From contig NZ_WVNW01000005.1 of NCBI RefSeq assembly GCF_013179285.1, positions 1 through 64,000 on the forward strand: a stretch of 64,000 bases of DNA. Direction: 5' to 3'. A program made the translations under genes and the position numbers. This document shows, piece after piece, positions 6,002 through 15,716 of the stretch. The notes beneath the pieces are model-generated. The model did no database searches, was not told where the DNA came from, and was given only the letters and a program-made list of their open reading frames with translations. Origin of the DNA: Roseobacter sp. HKCCD6576-2 (lineage in GTDB: Bacteria; Pseudomonadota; Alphaproteobacteria; Rhodobacterales; Rhodobacteraceae). Each line of letters begins with the position of its first letter. The first letter of the stretch is position 1.

Positions 6002-7426
6002 TTAGAGACCTTTCGCCTTATAGCTCGCGGCCACACGACCGATCGAGACCAGGAAGCCTGCCGTGCGCAGGTCGGTCACATCATTGCGGCTGTGCCAAAC
6101 CTCGCGCATCGACTGATAGGCCGTCCGCATCGTGTCATCGAGGCCCGAGCGCACGAGTTCCAGCTCATCGGCTCCGCGCAGATACTGCTCTTTGAAATGC
6201 GGGCTCAACGTCCAGCCAAGATCCGTATCTTTCGACAGGCGCTCCAACTCATTCACGATCAACTCGTGGCGAGCCTCTTCCTGGCGCCGCTGCATCCGCC
6301 CAAACCGGATATGGCTGAGGTTTTTGACCCATTCGAAATAGGAGACCGTCACACCGCCCGCATTGGCATAAAGATCAGGGATGATCACCACGCCCTTATG
6401 GCGCAAAATCTCATCCGCCCCGGCCGTAATCGGCCCGTTCGCAGCCTCGATGATCAACCGGGCTTTGATCCGTTCGGCGTTATTCATGTTGATGACACCT
6501 TCAAGGGCGGCGGGGATCAGGATATCGCAATCCTCCTCCAGCACCTTGATGCCCTCTTCGATATAAGTGCCGTGTGGACAACCCCGTACGCCGCCATGAT
6601 GGGCGATCCAATCCCGGACAAGCGCGATATCTAGCCCTTTGGGATCAGTCAGCGCTCCGTCGCGCTCGATCACATGGGTGATTTTCGCGCCATCCTCCTT
6701 CGAAAGAAACAGCGCCGCGTGATAGCCGACGTTGCCAAGGCCTTGAACGATGATCCGCTTCCCATCAAGTTTGCCCTCTAGCCCGGCGGCGGCCACATCC
6801 TCTGGATGGCGAAAGAACTCTTTTAAGGCATATTGTACGCCGCGCCCGGTGGCCTCGACGCGTCCCTGGATGCCGCCCGCATGCGGCGGCTTGCCGGTGA
6901 CGCAGGCCTTGGCGTTGATATCCGTGGTGTTCATCCGGGCGTATTGGTCGGCCATAATGGCCATTTCTTTCTCGCCTGTCCCCATGTCTGGCGCTGGCAC
7001 GTTCTGCGACGGGTTGATTAGGTCACGTTTGATCAACTCGTAGGCGAAGCGCCGCGTGATCTGCTCCATTTCGTGTTCTTCGTAATGGCGCGGGTCGATG
7101 CACAGGCCCCCCTTCGATCCGCCAAACGGCGCCTCAACCAAAGCGCATTTGAAGGTCATCAGCGAGGCCAGCGCCTCGACCTCATCCTGATGGACGTTCG
7201 GCGCATAACGGATACCGCCCTTGACCGGCTCCATATGCTCCGAATGCACCGAGCGGTAACCGGTGAAGGTCTGAATCTCGCCACGCAGACGGACGCCGAA
7301 CCGGACCACATAGGTGGAGTTGCAGACGCGGATCTTTTCCTCCAACCCCGGTGGCAAATCCATCAGCGCAACGGCGCGGTTGAACATCAAATCCACGGAC
7401 TGGCGGAAACTCGGTTCGGTCGTCAT
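6002..7426 (-). CDS. gdhA: glutamate dehydrogenase (Glu/Leu/Phe/Val dehydrogenase family)
   Basis: A 474-aa enzyme catalysing reversible oxidative deamination of glutamate to 2-oxoglutarate and ammonia. The substrate domain has KGGIRY and the catalytic-lysine segment PFGGSKGGL (about residues 104-112). The Rossmann domain has VQGLGNVG (about 225-232), and PDLYANAGGVTVSYFEW marks the C-terminal part. Length matches the GDH-2-type hexamers. The start is the ATG at 7426, preceded by AGGGAGGGAG 5 nt upstream; the in-frame start 7 codons earlier would put the ribosome site inside the gene. Leu or Phe preference cannot be excluded, but the residues fit GDH. It would feed glutamate made by 5-oxoprolinase into the 2-oxoglutarate pool. 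Confidence 0.9.
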   Translation of the reverse strand: MTTEPSFRQSVDLMFNRAVALMDLPPGLEEKIRVCNSTYVVRFGVRLRGEIQTFTGYRSVHSEHMEPVKGGIRYAPNVHQDEVEALASLMTFKCALVEAPFGGSKGGLCIDPRHYEEHEMEQITRRFAYELIKRDLINPSQNVPAPDMGTGEKEMAIMADQYARMNTTDINAKACVTGKPPHAGGIQGRVEATGRGVQYALKEFFRHPEDVAAAGLEGKLDGKRIIVQGLGNVGYHAALFLSKEDGAKITHVIERDGALTDPKGLDIALVRDWIAHHGGVRGCPHGTYIEEGIKVLEEDCDILIPAALEGVINMNNAERIKARLIIEAANGPITAGADEILRHKGVVIIPDLYANAGGVTVSYFEWVKNLSHIRFGRMQRRQEEARHELIVNELERLSKDTDLGWTLSPHFKEQYLRGADELELVRSGLDDTMRTAYQSMREVWHSRNDVTDLRTAGFLVSIGRVAASYKAKGL

Positions 7427-7710
7427 GGCATCTCCCTCCCTCGGCACATGACAGGGCGGCCTGTCACGGTGCAGGCCTTAAAGCGACCCGACCACAGGCG
7501 CCACCGCAAAGCAAGTCGACATCCCCAAAACCGAGCCGCAAAACCTCGTCTGGATTCGCCGAAAGGGGCGTTAATCGTTTGTTTCCTTAATGAAAACACC
7601 CCGTTTCCTCCCTCGCTTTGCCCCATTTCTGCCTTGGTTAAGGAGCAGACCCGGCCTCGGAGATTGCGTTTCCGCGTGATTTCCAACCCATTGATGTGGA
7701 GAGCCTGGTC

Positions 7711-9390
7711 ATGACTGCTCGGACCAAACAGACCCTGCAAAACCTGCGCAACCGCGCGAGCATTTCGGGATTCGCCCGCAACGAGGACGGCACCATCACA
7801 ATCTTTAGTGTGATGATGTTTGTGCTGATGATCGGAATTGGCGGCATCGCCATCGACGTAATGCGCTACGAAACGCAGCGCGTGCAGCTTCAGTATACGC
7901 TGGACCGAGCCGTTCTTGCGGCGGCATCGATGAGCAATACCTTGGACCCAGAAACCGTTGTGCGCGATTACTTCGAAATCTCGGGCCTAGAGGACTATCG
8001 TTTGACGGTGGCAGTCGAAGACGACCTGAATTCTCGGACGGTTTCGGCTGATGCCGAAATGGACATCAACTCCGTTTTCATGCACATGTTCGGCGTCCGT
8101 GCGCTGACCTCGCCGGGGTTTGGCATAGCCGAAGAGCAAATTGATAACGTTGAGATTTCCATGGTTTTGGACATCTCCGGCTCAATGCGGCACAACAACA
8201 AACTGACCAATATGCAAACCGCTGCACGCGACTTTGTCACAACGGTGATGGAGGCCAATGATTATGTCGAAGACGAGATGCTCGTCTCGGTCTCCATTGT
8301 GCCCTATAACGGTCGGGTCAATGCGGGCTCGACGATAGAAAGCGTATTTACGCTGTCTGACGAGCATAGCCGCTCAAGCTGTACCCGGTTCTCAGGGGCC
8401 GATTTTGAAACAACCGCGATCGACCCCTCGCAGCCGGTTCAACGGCTGGCGCATTTCGATCTCGCGAACTTCGACTCTAATGCGCCAAACATGTCCTATC
8501 GCTCGTTCCGGCGCCCTCATTGCCAGACCAATGATTTCGCCGCGATCTTGCCCTGGTCGAACAGCGTCAGCGATCTACACGCCCATATCAACAGCTTTAG
8601 TGCTGGCGGCTGGACCGCGATTGATCTGGGTATGAATTGGGGCGTTGGCCTTCTCGACCCCGCAGCCCAGCCAGCCGCGCAACAGCTTGTCGCACAAGGC
8701 TTAATCCATCAAGATTTTGACGATCGTCCTATGGATTACCCAGTTGACGGGGTTCCGACAGACGAAGATACAATGAAGATCGTCGTCTTGATGACCGATG
8801 GAGAGAATACGCGGCAATACGATATCACCGGCCCGCGCCGTGATGGTTTGTCGAACGTGTTTTATCACGAGGACCATGACCGCTGGTCTATGTACATGCC
8901 CAGCACCGAGTTATACTGGATTCCGGACCGGGGCGAACGCAATTGGACCAATGACGGTCGTAGTCGCCCTGATAGTGCTAGCGGCACCTATTCCATCCAG
9001 CCCTATCGCGGCAACGAGTCCGACCGCGTTCCATGGCAGTATTTCTGGTCGCGCTGGTCGGCCCGGATGATGGCTGGTGAGTTCTATTTCGAGGGGGCAA
9101 GACGCGGGGGAGGCGATTGGAGCTACTACCGAGATTTACGGTACAACACCTATAGGCAATATGCCGACCAAGGCATCGCCGATGCTAATCTAAGGGCGAT
9201 CTGCGATGCAGCCCGCGCCCAAGACATCATTGTCTTTACGGTTGCTTTTGAAGCACCGGCAGACGGTGCAGAAGTCATGGAGTACTGCGCCACCTCGCCC
9301 TCGCATTACTTTGATGTGAATGGGTTGGAGATTGCAGACGCGTTCGCCTCGATCGCCACCACGATCAACCGGCTCCGGTTGGTGCAATAA
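7711..9390 (+). CDS. TadG-like pilus assembly protein with von Willebrand A domain
   Basis: A 559-aa protein. A basic N-terminus is followed by EDGTITIFSVMMFVLMIGIGG, one TM helix (about residues 28-50) typical of TadE/TadG proteins. The vWA domain begins near 148 with the MIDAS motif DISGS (Asp154) and continues with VLMTDGENT. An unusual insert rich in Trp, Tyr and Arg (about residues 385-480) precedes the last strands. The start ATG 7711 has GGAGAG 7698-7703 upstream. It heads a three-gene run of TadE/TadG-type genes; such proteins are minor pilus or secreted surface components of the Flp/Tad system. No tad ATPase or secretin genes are nearby. Confidence 0.85.
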   Translation: MTARTKQTLQNLRNRASISGFARNEDGTITIFSVMMFVLMIGIGGIAIDVMRYETQRVQLQYTLDRAVLAAASMSNTLDPETVVRDYFEISGLEDYRLTVAVEDDLNSRTVSADAEMDINSVFMHMFGVRALTSPGFGIAEEQIDNVEISMVLDISGSMRHNNKLTNMQTAARDFVTTVMEANDYVEDEMLVSVSIVPYNGRVNAGSTIESVFTLSDEHSRSSCTRFSGADFETTAIDPSQPVQRLAHFDLANFDSNAPNMSYRSFRRPHCQTNDFAAILPWSNSVSDLHAHINSFSAGGWTAIDLGMNWGVGLLDPAAQPAAQQLVAQGLIHQDFDDRPMDYPVDGVPTDEDTMKIVVLMTDGENTRQYDITGPRRDGLSNVFYHEDHDRWSMYMPSTELYWIPDRGERNWTNDGRSRPDSASGTYSIQPYRGNESDRVPWQYFWSRWSARMMAGEFYFEGARRGGGDWSYYRDLRYNTYRQYADQGIADANLRAICDAARAQDIIVFTVAFEAPADGAEVMEYCATSPSHYFDVNGLEIADAFASIATTINRLRLVQ

Positions 9391-9395
9391 GCTCG

Positions 9396-9959
9396 ATGTC
9401 GGGGCTCACGCATCATATCTGGCGTTTCGCGCGGTCAGAACAGGCCACGGCGACGATGGAATTTGTCATCGTGTTCCCGATCATAATCACCCTGTTCATC
9501 GCGGTTTTTGAAACTGGCATGATTCTGACTCGACAGGTGATGTTGGAACGCGCGATGGACAGCACCATCCGGCTTTTGCGCCTCGATCTGGTGGCCCGCC
9601 CCGATGACCCGGTGGAGTTTGCAACCGCGATCCGCGAGAACATCTGTGCCAACACCTTGGTCATTCCGGACTGCCTAAGCATTCTAGAACTGGATTTGCG
9701 CGATGTCGATCAGACGAACTACATCATGCCGCCGGGAGATGCACTCTGCATCAACCGAAACGATATGATCCGGCCTGATGAAAACAGAGCCTTCGCAGGT
9801 CGGGTAAATGACAGTTTGGATAATCTCATGCTGGTTCGAGTCTGCGTTGTTGTTGACCGCATCCTCCCGATCTCTGGCTTTGGCCTCAATCTGACACGCG
9901 ATGACACCGGTGGTCTTCATATGGTTTCAAGCACCGTCTTTGTGAACGAGCCGGAGTAA
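9396..9959 (+). CDS. TadE-like minor pilin / pilus assembly protein
   Basis: A 187-aa protein with a basic leader and then SEQATATMEFVIVFPIIITLFIAVFETGM (from about residue 14), the classical TadE-like segment: a Glu within a prepilin-like hydrophobic helix. The rest is extracytoplasmic, with three or four Cys (about 82, 90, 117, 145) that could form disulfides. It starts 6 nt after the stop of the vWA gene and is followed 10 nt later by the third gene, so all three are one operon. It is probably exported and assembled by Tad machinery encoded elsewhere. Confidence 0.85.
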   Translation: MSGLTHHIWRFARSEQATATMEFVIVFPIIITLFIAVFETGMILTRQVMLERAMDSTIRLLRLDLVARPDDPVEFATAIRENICANTLVIPDCLSILELDLRDVDQTNYIMPPGDALCINRNDMIRPDENRAFAGRVNDSLDNLMLVRVCVVVDRILPISGFGLNLTRDDTGGLHMVSSTVFVNEPE

Positions 9960-9969
9960 GGAGGTTGAT

Positions 9970-10599
9970 TTGAAACAGCTGGTCCTGAGATTCATTCACG
10001 ATACCCGTGCCGTTGTGGCATTCGAAGCAGTCATTATTACGCCGATTATGGCGTGGCTTTTCGTTGGTAGCTTCGTATTCTTTGACGCGTTCCGAACTTA
10101 TAATACTTCGGTCAAAGCCACCTACGCGGTCGCCGACGTGCTATCGCGTCAACAAGATACGGTCTATGCGAGCGATATTGAGGGCCTCGCCGATGTCTTT
10201 CAGAACATCTCCTATGATATCGAGGGTACTTCGCTGCGCGTGACACAGATTCTCCGGACACACACCGGCCACTATCGTGTGGATCGATCTTATGCCACAG
10301 ACGGTCAGGCAAGGCTGTTCGACGCCGATTTGCCCGCGATTGAAGACCGCCTACCCATTATGGCACCTGGCGACGCAGTTCTGCTCGTGGAAACCACTCT
10401 GCCCTACCGACCAGCATTCAATGTAGGGCTGAGTAATCTCGAGTTCACCAACTTCACCCTCACGCGACCGCGCTATGTACCGCTCCTCGATATCGATTAT
10501 GGGATAGAACCGAGTTACTGCGGCTATAACTGTGAGCTCTATGAAGGAGAGCGAGACGACGAGGATGGTGCGGAGGACCCAGGACCAGATGGCGCCTAA
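9970..10599 (+). CDS. TadE/TadG-type pilus assembly protein
   Basis: A 209-aa protein with an N-terminal TadE-like stretch, TRAVVAFEAVIITPIMAWLFVGSFVFFDAFRT (about residues 12-43), carrying the conserved Glu in the helix. A beta-rich extracytoplasmic domain follows, then a Cys pair (YCGYNC) and a very acidic Pro/Gly tail (GERDDEDGAEDPGPDGA). The start is TTG 9970, chosen because a near-perfect AAGGAGG (9958-9964) lies 5 nt upstream. Third gene of the TadG-TadE-TadE-like operon. No obvious terminator separates it from soxB 109 nt downstream. Confidence 0.8.
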   Translation: MKQLVLRFIHDTRAVVAFEAVIITPIMAWLFVGSFVFFDAFRTYNTSVKATYAVADVLSRQQDTVYASDIEGLADVFQNISYDIEGTSLRVTQILRTHTGHYRVDRSYATDGQARLFDADLPAIEDRLPIMAPGDAVLLVETTLPYRPAFNVGLSNLEFTNFTLTRPRYVPLLDIDYGIEPSYCGYNCELYEGERDDEDGAEDPGPDGA

Positions 10600-10707
10600 G
10601 TCGCGACTTGGCCACCCAATGTCGCCGCTGCGCTTTCCTTTCTGACGGACCCCTTGAATAGTCTCTCAAGACCCGATTGAGTGTCAGTCGGTAGATGGGA
10701 GACGGTG

Positions 10708-11958
10708 ATGCGCTATTCGGGCTTGCAGGTTCTGGCCCAGGGCCTGAAAGGCAATCGCGGGTGGAAACCCGTCTGGCGCGACCCCGATCCCAAACCCGCC
10801 TATGACATCGTGATCATCGGCGGCGGCGGTCATGGGCTTGCAACCGCCTTCTACCTCGCCAAAGAGCACGGGCTTCGCAACATTGCCGTTCTGGAAAAGG
10901 GCTATCTCGGCGGCGGCAATGTCGGGCGCAACACCACCATCGTGCGCGCCAACTACTTCCTGCCGGGCAACTCCGAGTTTTATTCCCATTCCCTGAAACT
11001 CTGGGAAGGTATGGAGCAGGAACTGAACTATAACGCGATGCACAGCCAGCGCGGGATCATCAACCTTTTCCATTCCGACGGCCAGCGCGATGCCTTCGTC
11101 CGGCGCGGCAATGCGATGATCAACCAGGGCGATGACGCGATCCTGCTGAGCCAGGCGGACTGCCGCCGGATGCTGCCCTATCTCGACTATGACCAGACAC
11201 GCTTCCCGATCTATGGCGGGCTCTACCACCCGCGTGGGGGCACCGCGCGCCATGACGCCGTGGCTTGGGGCTATGCCAGAGGATCAGATCAACGGGGCGT
11301 CGATCTGATCCAGCAATGCGAAGTGACCGGGATCGATATCGAAGACGGACGTGTCACAGGCGTGCAGACGACACGCGGCGCGATCAAGGCCAAGAAGGTC
11401 GGGATTGTCGTCGCCGGGCGCTCGGGGCAAGTCGCGGCCATGGCGGGCATGCGCCTGCCGATCGAAAGCCATATCCTGCAAGCCTTTGTCACCGAGGGCC
11501 TGAAACCCTGTATCGACAATGTGGTCACCTATGGCATGGGCCATTTTTATATCAGCCAGTCCGACAAAGGCGGCTTGGTCTTTGGCGGCGATCTGGATTT
11601 CTACAGCTCCTATGCCGCGCGGGGGAACCTGCCGATGGCCGAACATGTGCTGGAGGCGGGTATGACGCTGATGCCGATGATCGGCAAAGCCAAGATGCTG
11701 CGGAGTTGGGGCGGGATTATGGATATGACACCGGATGGATCTCCGATCATCGACAAGACCCATATCGACGGGCTCTATATCGATTGCGGCTGGTGTTATG
11801 GCGGGTTCAAGGCGGTGCCGGGCTCCGGCTTCTCCTTCGCCCATCTGATCGCCACCGACCGGCATCACGAGCCCGCCGCGCGTTTCCGGCTGGATCGGTT
11901 CCGCCGCGGGGCGCTCTTGGATGAAGAGGGCACCGGCTCTCAACATAATCTACATTAG
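10708..11958 (+). CDS. soxB: sarcosine oxidase subunit beta
   Basis: The 416-aa beta subunit of heterotetrameric sarcosine oxidase, which oxidises sarcosine to glycine and passes the methyl group to tetrahydrofolate. It carries the covalent FMN and non-covalent FAD flavin domain: VIIGGGGHGLATAFYLA (about residues 34-50) is the dinucleotide fold, and GGGNVGRNTTIVRANY follows. Length is typical. The start ATG 10708 (MRYSGLQVL) is preceded by GGGAGA; an in-frame GTG nine codons earlier lacks one. First gene of soxBDAG. The enzyme links to breakdown of choline, glycine betaine and creatine. Confidence 0.95.
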   Translation: MRYSGLQVLAQGLKGNRGWKPVWRDPDPKPAYDIVIIGGGGHGLATAFYLAKEHGLRNIAVLEKGYLGGGNVGRNTTIVRANYFLPGNSEFYSHSLKLWEGMEQELNYNAMHSQRGIINLFHSDGQRDAFVRRGNAMINQGDDAILLSQADCRRMLPYLDYDQTRFPIYGGLYHPRGGTARHDAVAWGYARGSDQRGVDLIQQCEVTGIDIEDGRVTGVQTTRGAIKAKKVGIVVAGRSGQVAAMAGMRLPIESHILQAFVTEGLKPCIDNVVTYGMGHFYISQSDKGGLVFGGDLDFYSSYAARGNLPMAEHVLEAGMTLMPMIGKAKMLRSWGGIMDMTPDGSPIIDKTHIDGLYIDCGWCYGGFKAVPGSGFSFAHLIATDRHHEPAARFRLDRFRRGALLDEEGTGSQHNLH

Positions 11959-11967
11959 GGGACGAGA

Positions 11968-12246
11968 ATGCGTATCACATGCCCCCTCTGCGGGGATCGC
12001 GACAGTCGCGAGTTCAGCATCAAAGGTCACGAAACCTATCTCGCCCGCCCCGCCCCCGAGGCCGGTGAGGACGCTTGGGACACCTACCTGCATCTGCGAG
12101 AAAACCCGGCTGGTGTGACCGGTGAGCTTTGGCATCACGGCGCAGGCTGCGCCGCCTGGCTGAAGGTGACGCGGAACACGGTGACCCATGAGGTGCTGAA
12201 GGTGGAGTTGGCCCGTGACGTGACCGGAGGCGCAAATGCGGATTGA
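11968..12246 (+). CDS. soxD: sarcosine oxidase subunit delta
   Basis: The 92-aa delta subunit, a small zinc-binding protein of the heterotetramer. The CPLCG motif (Cys5, Cys8) at the N-terminus provides two zinc ligands; the others are expected from later His/Cys residues such as HHGAGCAAWL (about 75-84). It begins 10 nt after soxB with GGGGACGAG upstream and overlaps soxA by 11 nt, with the soxA ribosome site GGAGG inside its last codons. This is the conserved order B-D-A-G. Confidence 0.95.
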   Translation: MRITCPLCGDRDSREFSIKGHETYLARPAPEAGEDAWDTYLHLRENPAGVTGELWHHGAGCAAWLKVTRNTVTHEVLKVELARDVTGGANAD

Positions 12247-15166
12247 TGGCAAAGGCCTGATCGATCGGGCACGTCCGGTCTCGTTCCGCTTCGACGGACG
12301 GAGCTATTCTGGCTTCCAGGGTGACACGCTGGCCTCAGCGCTGCTGGCCAATGGCGTGACCCTGATGGGCCGGTCGTTCAAGTATCACCGCCCGCGTGGG
12401 GTGCTCACCGCCGGATCAGAGGAGCCCAATGCGCTGATGGAAATCGGCGCGGGCGCGGCCAAGACGCCGAATGTTCGGGCCACGATGCAAGAGATTTTCG
12501 ACGGGTTGGAGGCGCGGAGCCAAAACCGGATCGGCCCGCTCAACCGCGATCTTCTCTCGGTCAACGACCTGCTCTCCCCCTTCCTAAGCGCTGGTTTTTA
12601 CTACAAGACCTTCATGTGGCCGCGGGCCTTCTGGGAAAAGCTCTATGAGCCGATCATCCGCCGCGCTGCCGGTCTCGGCGCGCTCTCGGGGGAGCCGGAT
12701 AGCGGGCGTTATGAGAAAGCCTTTGCGTTTTGCGACCTACTGGTGATCGGGGCGGGGCCCACCGGATTGATGGCGGCGCTGACAGCGGCCAAGGGTGGCG
12801 CGGATGTGATCCTGGCGGAGGAAAGCGCTGTTGTCGGCGGGCGGCTCCTGTCAGAAGACGAACAGATCGACGGATTGCCGGCTGCGATCTGGCTGGAGAA
12901 TACACTGGCCGAGTTGCGCGCCTCAGGCCGGGTGCGGATCATGACGCGGACAACCGTGACTGGCGCCTATGACGGCGGAACATACGGTGCGCTCGAGCGG
13001 GTCGGCAGCCACGTGCCAGCCACCCCCGATCTGCCGCTGGAATGCTTCTGGCGGATCCAGGCGAAACAGGCGGTGCTCGCCGCCGGTGCCCTAGAACGCC
13101 CAATCGCCTTTCCGATGAACGACCGGCCCGGCATCATGATGGCTAGCGCCGTGCGGACATATCTGAACCGTTATGGTGTCGCGCCCGGTGAAAAGGTGAC
13201 GCTCTTTGCCACCAATGACGACGCCCACCGCACCGCCCGAGACTTGACCCAGGCCGGGATCGATGTGGCCGCCGTTATCGACAGCCGCGCCGAGGTCCAG
13301 GCGAAAGGCGATTACCGCGTGATCACCGGCGGGCAGGTCATCTCGACCAAAGGCCGCCAAGCTCTGCGCGAGATCACCGTCCGCCATGCTGGCGGCGAAG
13401 AAACCATCGCGACCGACTGCCTTGCTATCTCTGGCGGCTGGAACCCAACCGTGCACCTGACCTGCCACATGAACGCGCGCCCGGTTTGGGACGATGCCAT
13501 CAGCGGCTTTGTTCCGGCGGAGAATGCGATCCCCGGGCTGATTCCGGCGGGGGCTTGCGCGGGCCGGTACGCCACCGCCGCCTGTCTGCAAGCGGGAATC
13601 GATGCCGCCAGCCAAGCGCTCACCGCGCTTGGGGCAACCGCCCCTGACATCACGGCCCCAAGCGCGCAGGCCGAGGCCGGGGCCTCCGATATGCTTTGGT
13701 CGGTGCCGGGCAATGGCCGCGCCTGGCTCGACTTCGCCAATGATGTGACGACCAAAGATGTGAAACTCGCGGCGCAGGAGAACTTCCGCTCCGTCGAGCA
13801 TATGAAGCGCTATACGACGCAAGGCATGGCGCCAGACCAGGGCAAGAACTCCAATATCTCCGCCCTCGCCATTCTTGCCGATGCGACCGGACGCGGCATT
13901 CCGGAAACCGGCACGACCACCTATCGCCCGCCCTATATCCCCGTCTCAATCGCGGCAATGGGCGCGGGCGCAAAGGGCAAGGGCTTCGCGCCTGAGCGCT
14001 TCACCACGTCCCATGCGGCCACGATCCAGCGCGGCGCGCCGATGATCGAAGCCGGTCTCTGGTACCGGCCCAGCTATTTCCCCGCCCAAGGCGAGACGAC
14101 CTGGCGGCAAAGCTGCGACCGCGAGGTCAATATGGTCCGCGAAACGGTCGGCATTTGTGATGTCTCGACGCTTGGTAAGATTGATGTTCAGGGGCCGGAT
14201 GCGGGCGCTTTCCTCGATTTCGTCTACACGAATACCTTTTCGACCCTGAAACCAGGCCGCGTGCGTTATGGGCTGATGCTGCGCGAAGACGGAATGGTGA
14301 TGGATGATGGCACCACGGCTCGCCTCTCCGACACGCATTATGTGATGACGACCACCACCGCCGCTGCCGGGCAGGTCATGACGCATCTGGAGTTCGTCAG
14401 CCAGGCGCTGCGCCCCGACCTGGATGTGCGCTTCGTCTCAGTCACCGAACAATGGGCGCAATTCGCCGTGGCCGGGCCAATGGCCCGCGATCTCTTGAAC
14501 ACGGTGCTAGACGATCCCATCGATGGCGAAAGCTGGCCTTTCATGGCCTGCGGCCCGGTGAAAGTGCATGGGGTCGATGGCCGCCTGTTCCGCATCTCCT
14601 TCTCGGGCGAGCACGCCTATGAAGTCGCGGTGCCCGCGCGTTATGGCGATGCATTGTTCCGCGATCTAGTCGCCCGCGCTGAAACCATGGGCGGCGGGGC
14701 TTACGGAATGGAAGCGCTGAACGTGCTCAGGATCGAAAAGGGCTTCATCACCCATGCCGAAATCCATGGCCGCGTGACCGCGTTCGATATCGGCATGGGG
14801 CGGATGATCTCCGCCAAGAAAGACTGCATCGGCAAAACCGCTGCGGCCCGCGAGGGGCTGCTTGGCCCGGAGCGGGAACAATTGGTCGGCCTGAAACCCA
14901 TCGGTGCGGTGAAGCAACTGACCGCCGGCGCGCATCTCTTTGACGAAGGGGCCGAGGCAATCCGCGTGAACGATCAAGGCTATGTCACCTCGGTCTGTTT
15001 CTCGCCGACGCTTGGCACCTATTTGGGCCAGGCCTTCCTAAAAAATGGTCGCGCACGGCATGGTGAGACCGTGAACCATGTGGACCATCTCAGAGGGATC
15101 GAAACCCTCTGCGAGGTGTGCGACCCCGTGTTCTTTGACCCCGAGGGAGGGCGCGTTCGTGGCTAA
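12236..15166 (+). CDS. soxA: sarcosine oxidase subunit alpha
   Basis: The 976-aa alpha subunit. The N-terminal ferredoxin-like fold (about residues 10-110, containing FQGDTLASALLANGV) lacks cluster cysteines, as usual. A NAD-binding Rossmann domain begins around 160-170 with VIGAGPTGLMAALTA. The C-terminal 370 residues (from about 600) are a GcvT-like tetrahydrofolate-binding domain that converts the imine to methylene-THF and glycine. Full length compared with the family. It overlaps soxD by 11 nt and soxG by 8 nt, so translation is coupled. Confidence 0.95.
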   Translation: MRIDGKGLIDRARPVSFRFDGRSYSGFQGDTLASALLANGVTLMGRSFKYHRPRGVLTAGSEEPNALMEIGAGAAKTPNVRATMQEIFDGLEARSQNRIGPLNRDLLSVNDLLSPFLSAGFYYKTFMWPRAFWEKLYEPIIRRAAGLGALSGEPDSGRYEKAFAFCDLLVIGAGPTGLMAALTAAKGGADVILAEESAVVGGRLLSEDEQIDGLPAAIWLENTLAELRASGRVRIMTRTTVTGAYDGGTYGALERVGSHVPATPDLPLECFWRIQAKQAVLAAGALERPIAFPMNDRPGIMMASAVRTYLNRYGVAPGEKVTLFATNDDAHRTARDLTQAGIDVAAVIDSRAEVQAKGDYRVITGGQVISTKGRQALREITVRHAGGEETIATDCLAISGGWNPTVHLTCHMNARPVWDDAISGFVPAENAIPGLIPAGACAGRYATAACLQAGIDAASQALTALGATAPDITAPSAQAEAGASDMLWSVPGNGRAWLDFANDVTTKDVKLAAQENFRSVEHMKRYTTQGMAPDQGKNSNISALAILADATGRGIPETGTTTYRPPYIPVSIAAMGAGAKGKGFAPERFTTSHAATIQRGAPMIEAGLWYRPSYFPAQGETTWRQSCDREVNMVRETVGICDVSTLGKIDVQGPDAGAFLDFVYTNTFSTLKPGRVRYGLMLREDGMVMDDGTTARLSDTHYVMTTTTAAAGQVMTHLEFVSQALRPDLDVRFVSVTEQWAQFAVAGPMARDLLNTVLDDPIDGESWPFMACGPVKVHGVDGRLFRISFSGEHAYEVAVPARYGDALFRDLVARAETMGGGAYGMEALNVLRIEKGFITHAEIHGRVTAFDIGMGRMISAKKDCIGKTAAAREGLLGPEREQLVGLKPIGAVKQLTAGAHLFDEGAEAIRVNDQGYVTSVCFSPTLGTYLGQAFLKNGRARHGETVNHVDHLRGIETLCEVCDPVFFDPEGGRVRG

Positions 15167-15716
15167 TCTTATTGCCAAAAGCCCCGCCGACGGTTTGCTG
15201 CCGCTTGAGATCGGCGGCCTCACACTGAGCGAAGACAGCCCCGCCGCGATTACCGCCGTGATGCCTTTCGCGGGTCAAGTGAAACCGCTCTCGACCGCTC
15301 TGAAAGCCGCCCATGGCATGACCTTCCCCGGCCCCAACCGCGCAACTGGCAGCGGCGAGGTCAAAGCCTATTGGAGCGGGATGGATCAGGCCTTTCTGAT
15401 CGGCACGGCTCCGAATCCAAGCCTCGCCACCCATGCCGCCTTGGTCGATCAAACCGATGCTTGGGCCATCCTCAACATCCAAGGCGCAGAGGTTGAGGCC
15501 GTTTTGGCGCGTCTAACACCGCTGGATCTAAACCCCAGTGTCTTCAAACGCGGCCATGCGGCGCGGAGCCTTCTTGGCCATATGTCGGCGCTTATCGCCC
15601 GCAGCGGCGCGCAAAGCTTCACGATCCTGGTGTTCCGCTCCATGGCAGCGACAGCCGTTCATGAGTTGGCACTGGCGATGAAAGCCGTGGCCGCCCGCGC
15701 CGAACTTGAGCACTAA
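15159..15716 (+). CDS. soxG: sarcosine oxidase subunit gamma
   Basis: The 185-aa gamma subunit, related to the GcvT/YgfZ fold; it completes the soxBDAG heterotetramer. The start is GTG 15159 (VANLIAKSP), with GAGGGAGGG at 15143-15151 and an 8-nt overlap with soxA; an in-frame ATG at 15078 would lie deep in soxA. FKRGHAARSLLGH and the C-terminal VFRSMAATAVHELALAM fit the subunit. Its stop overlaps the stop of the convergent pilin-like gene by 4 nt. No folate or glyA genes follow, unlike some sox loci. Confidence 0.93.
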   Translation: MANLIAKSPADGLLPLEIGGLTLSEDSPAAITAVMPFAGQVKPLSTALKAAHGMTFPGPNRATGSGEVKAYWSGMDQAFLIGTAPNPSLATHAALVDQTDAWAILNIQGAEVEAVLARLTPLDLNPSVFKRGHAARSLLGHMSALIARSGAQSFTILVFRSMAATAVHELALAMKAVAARAELEH

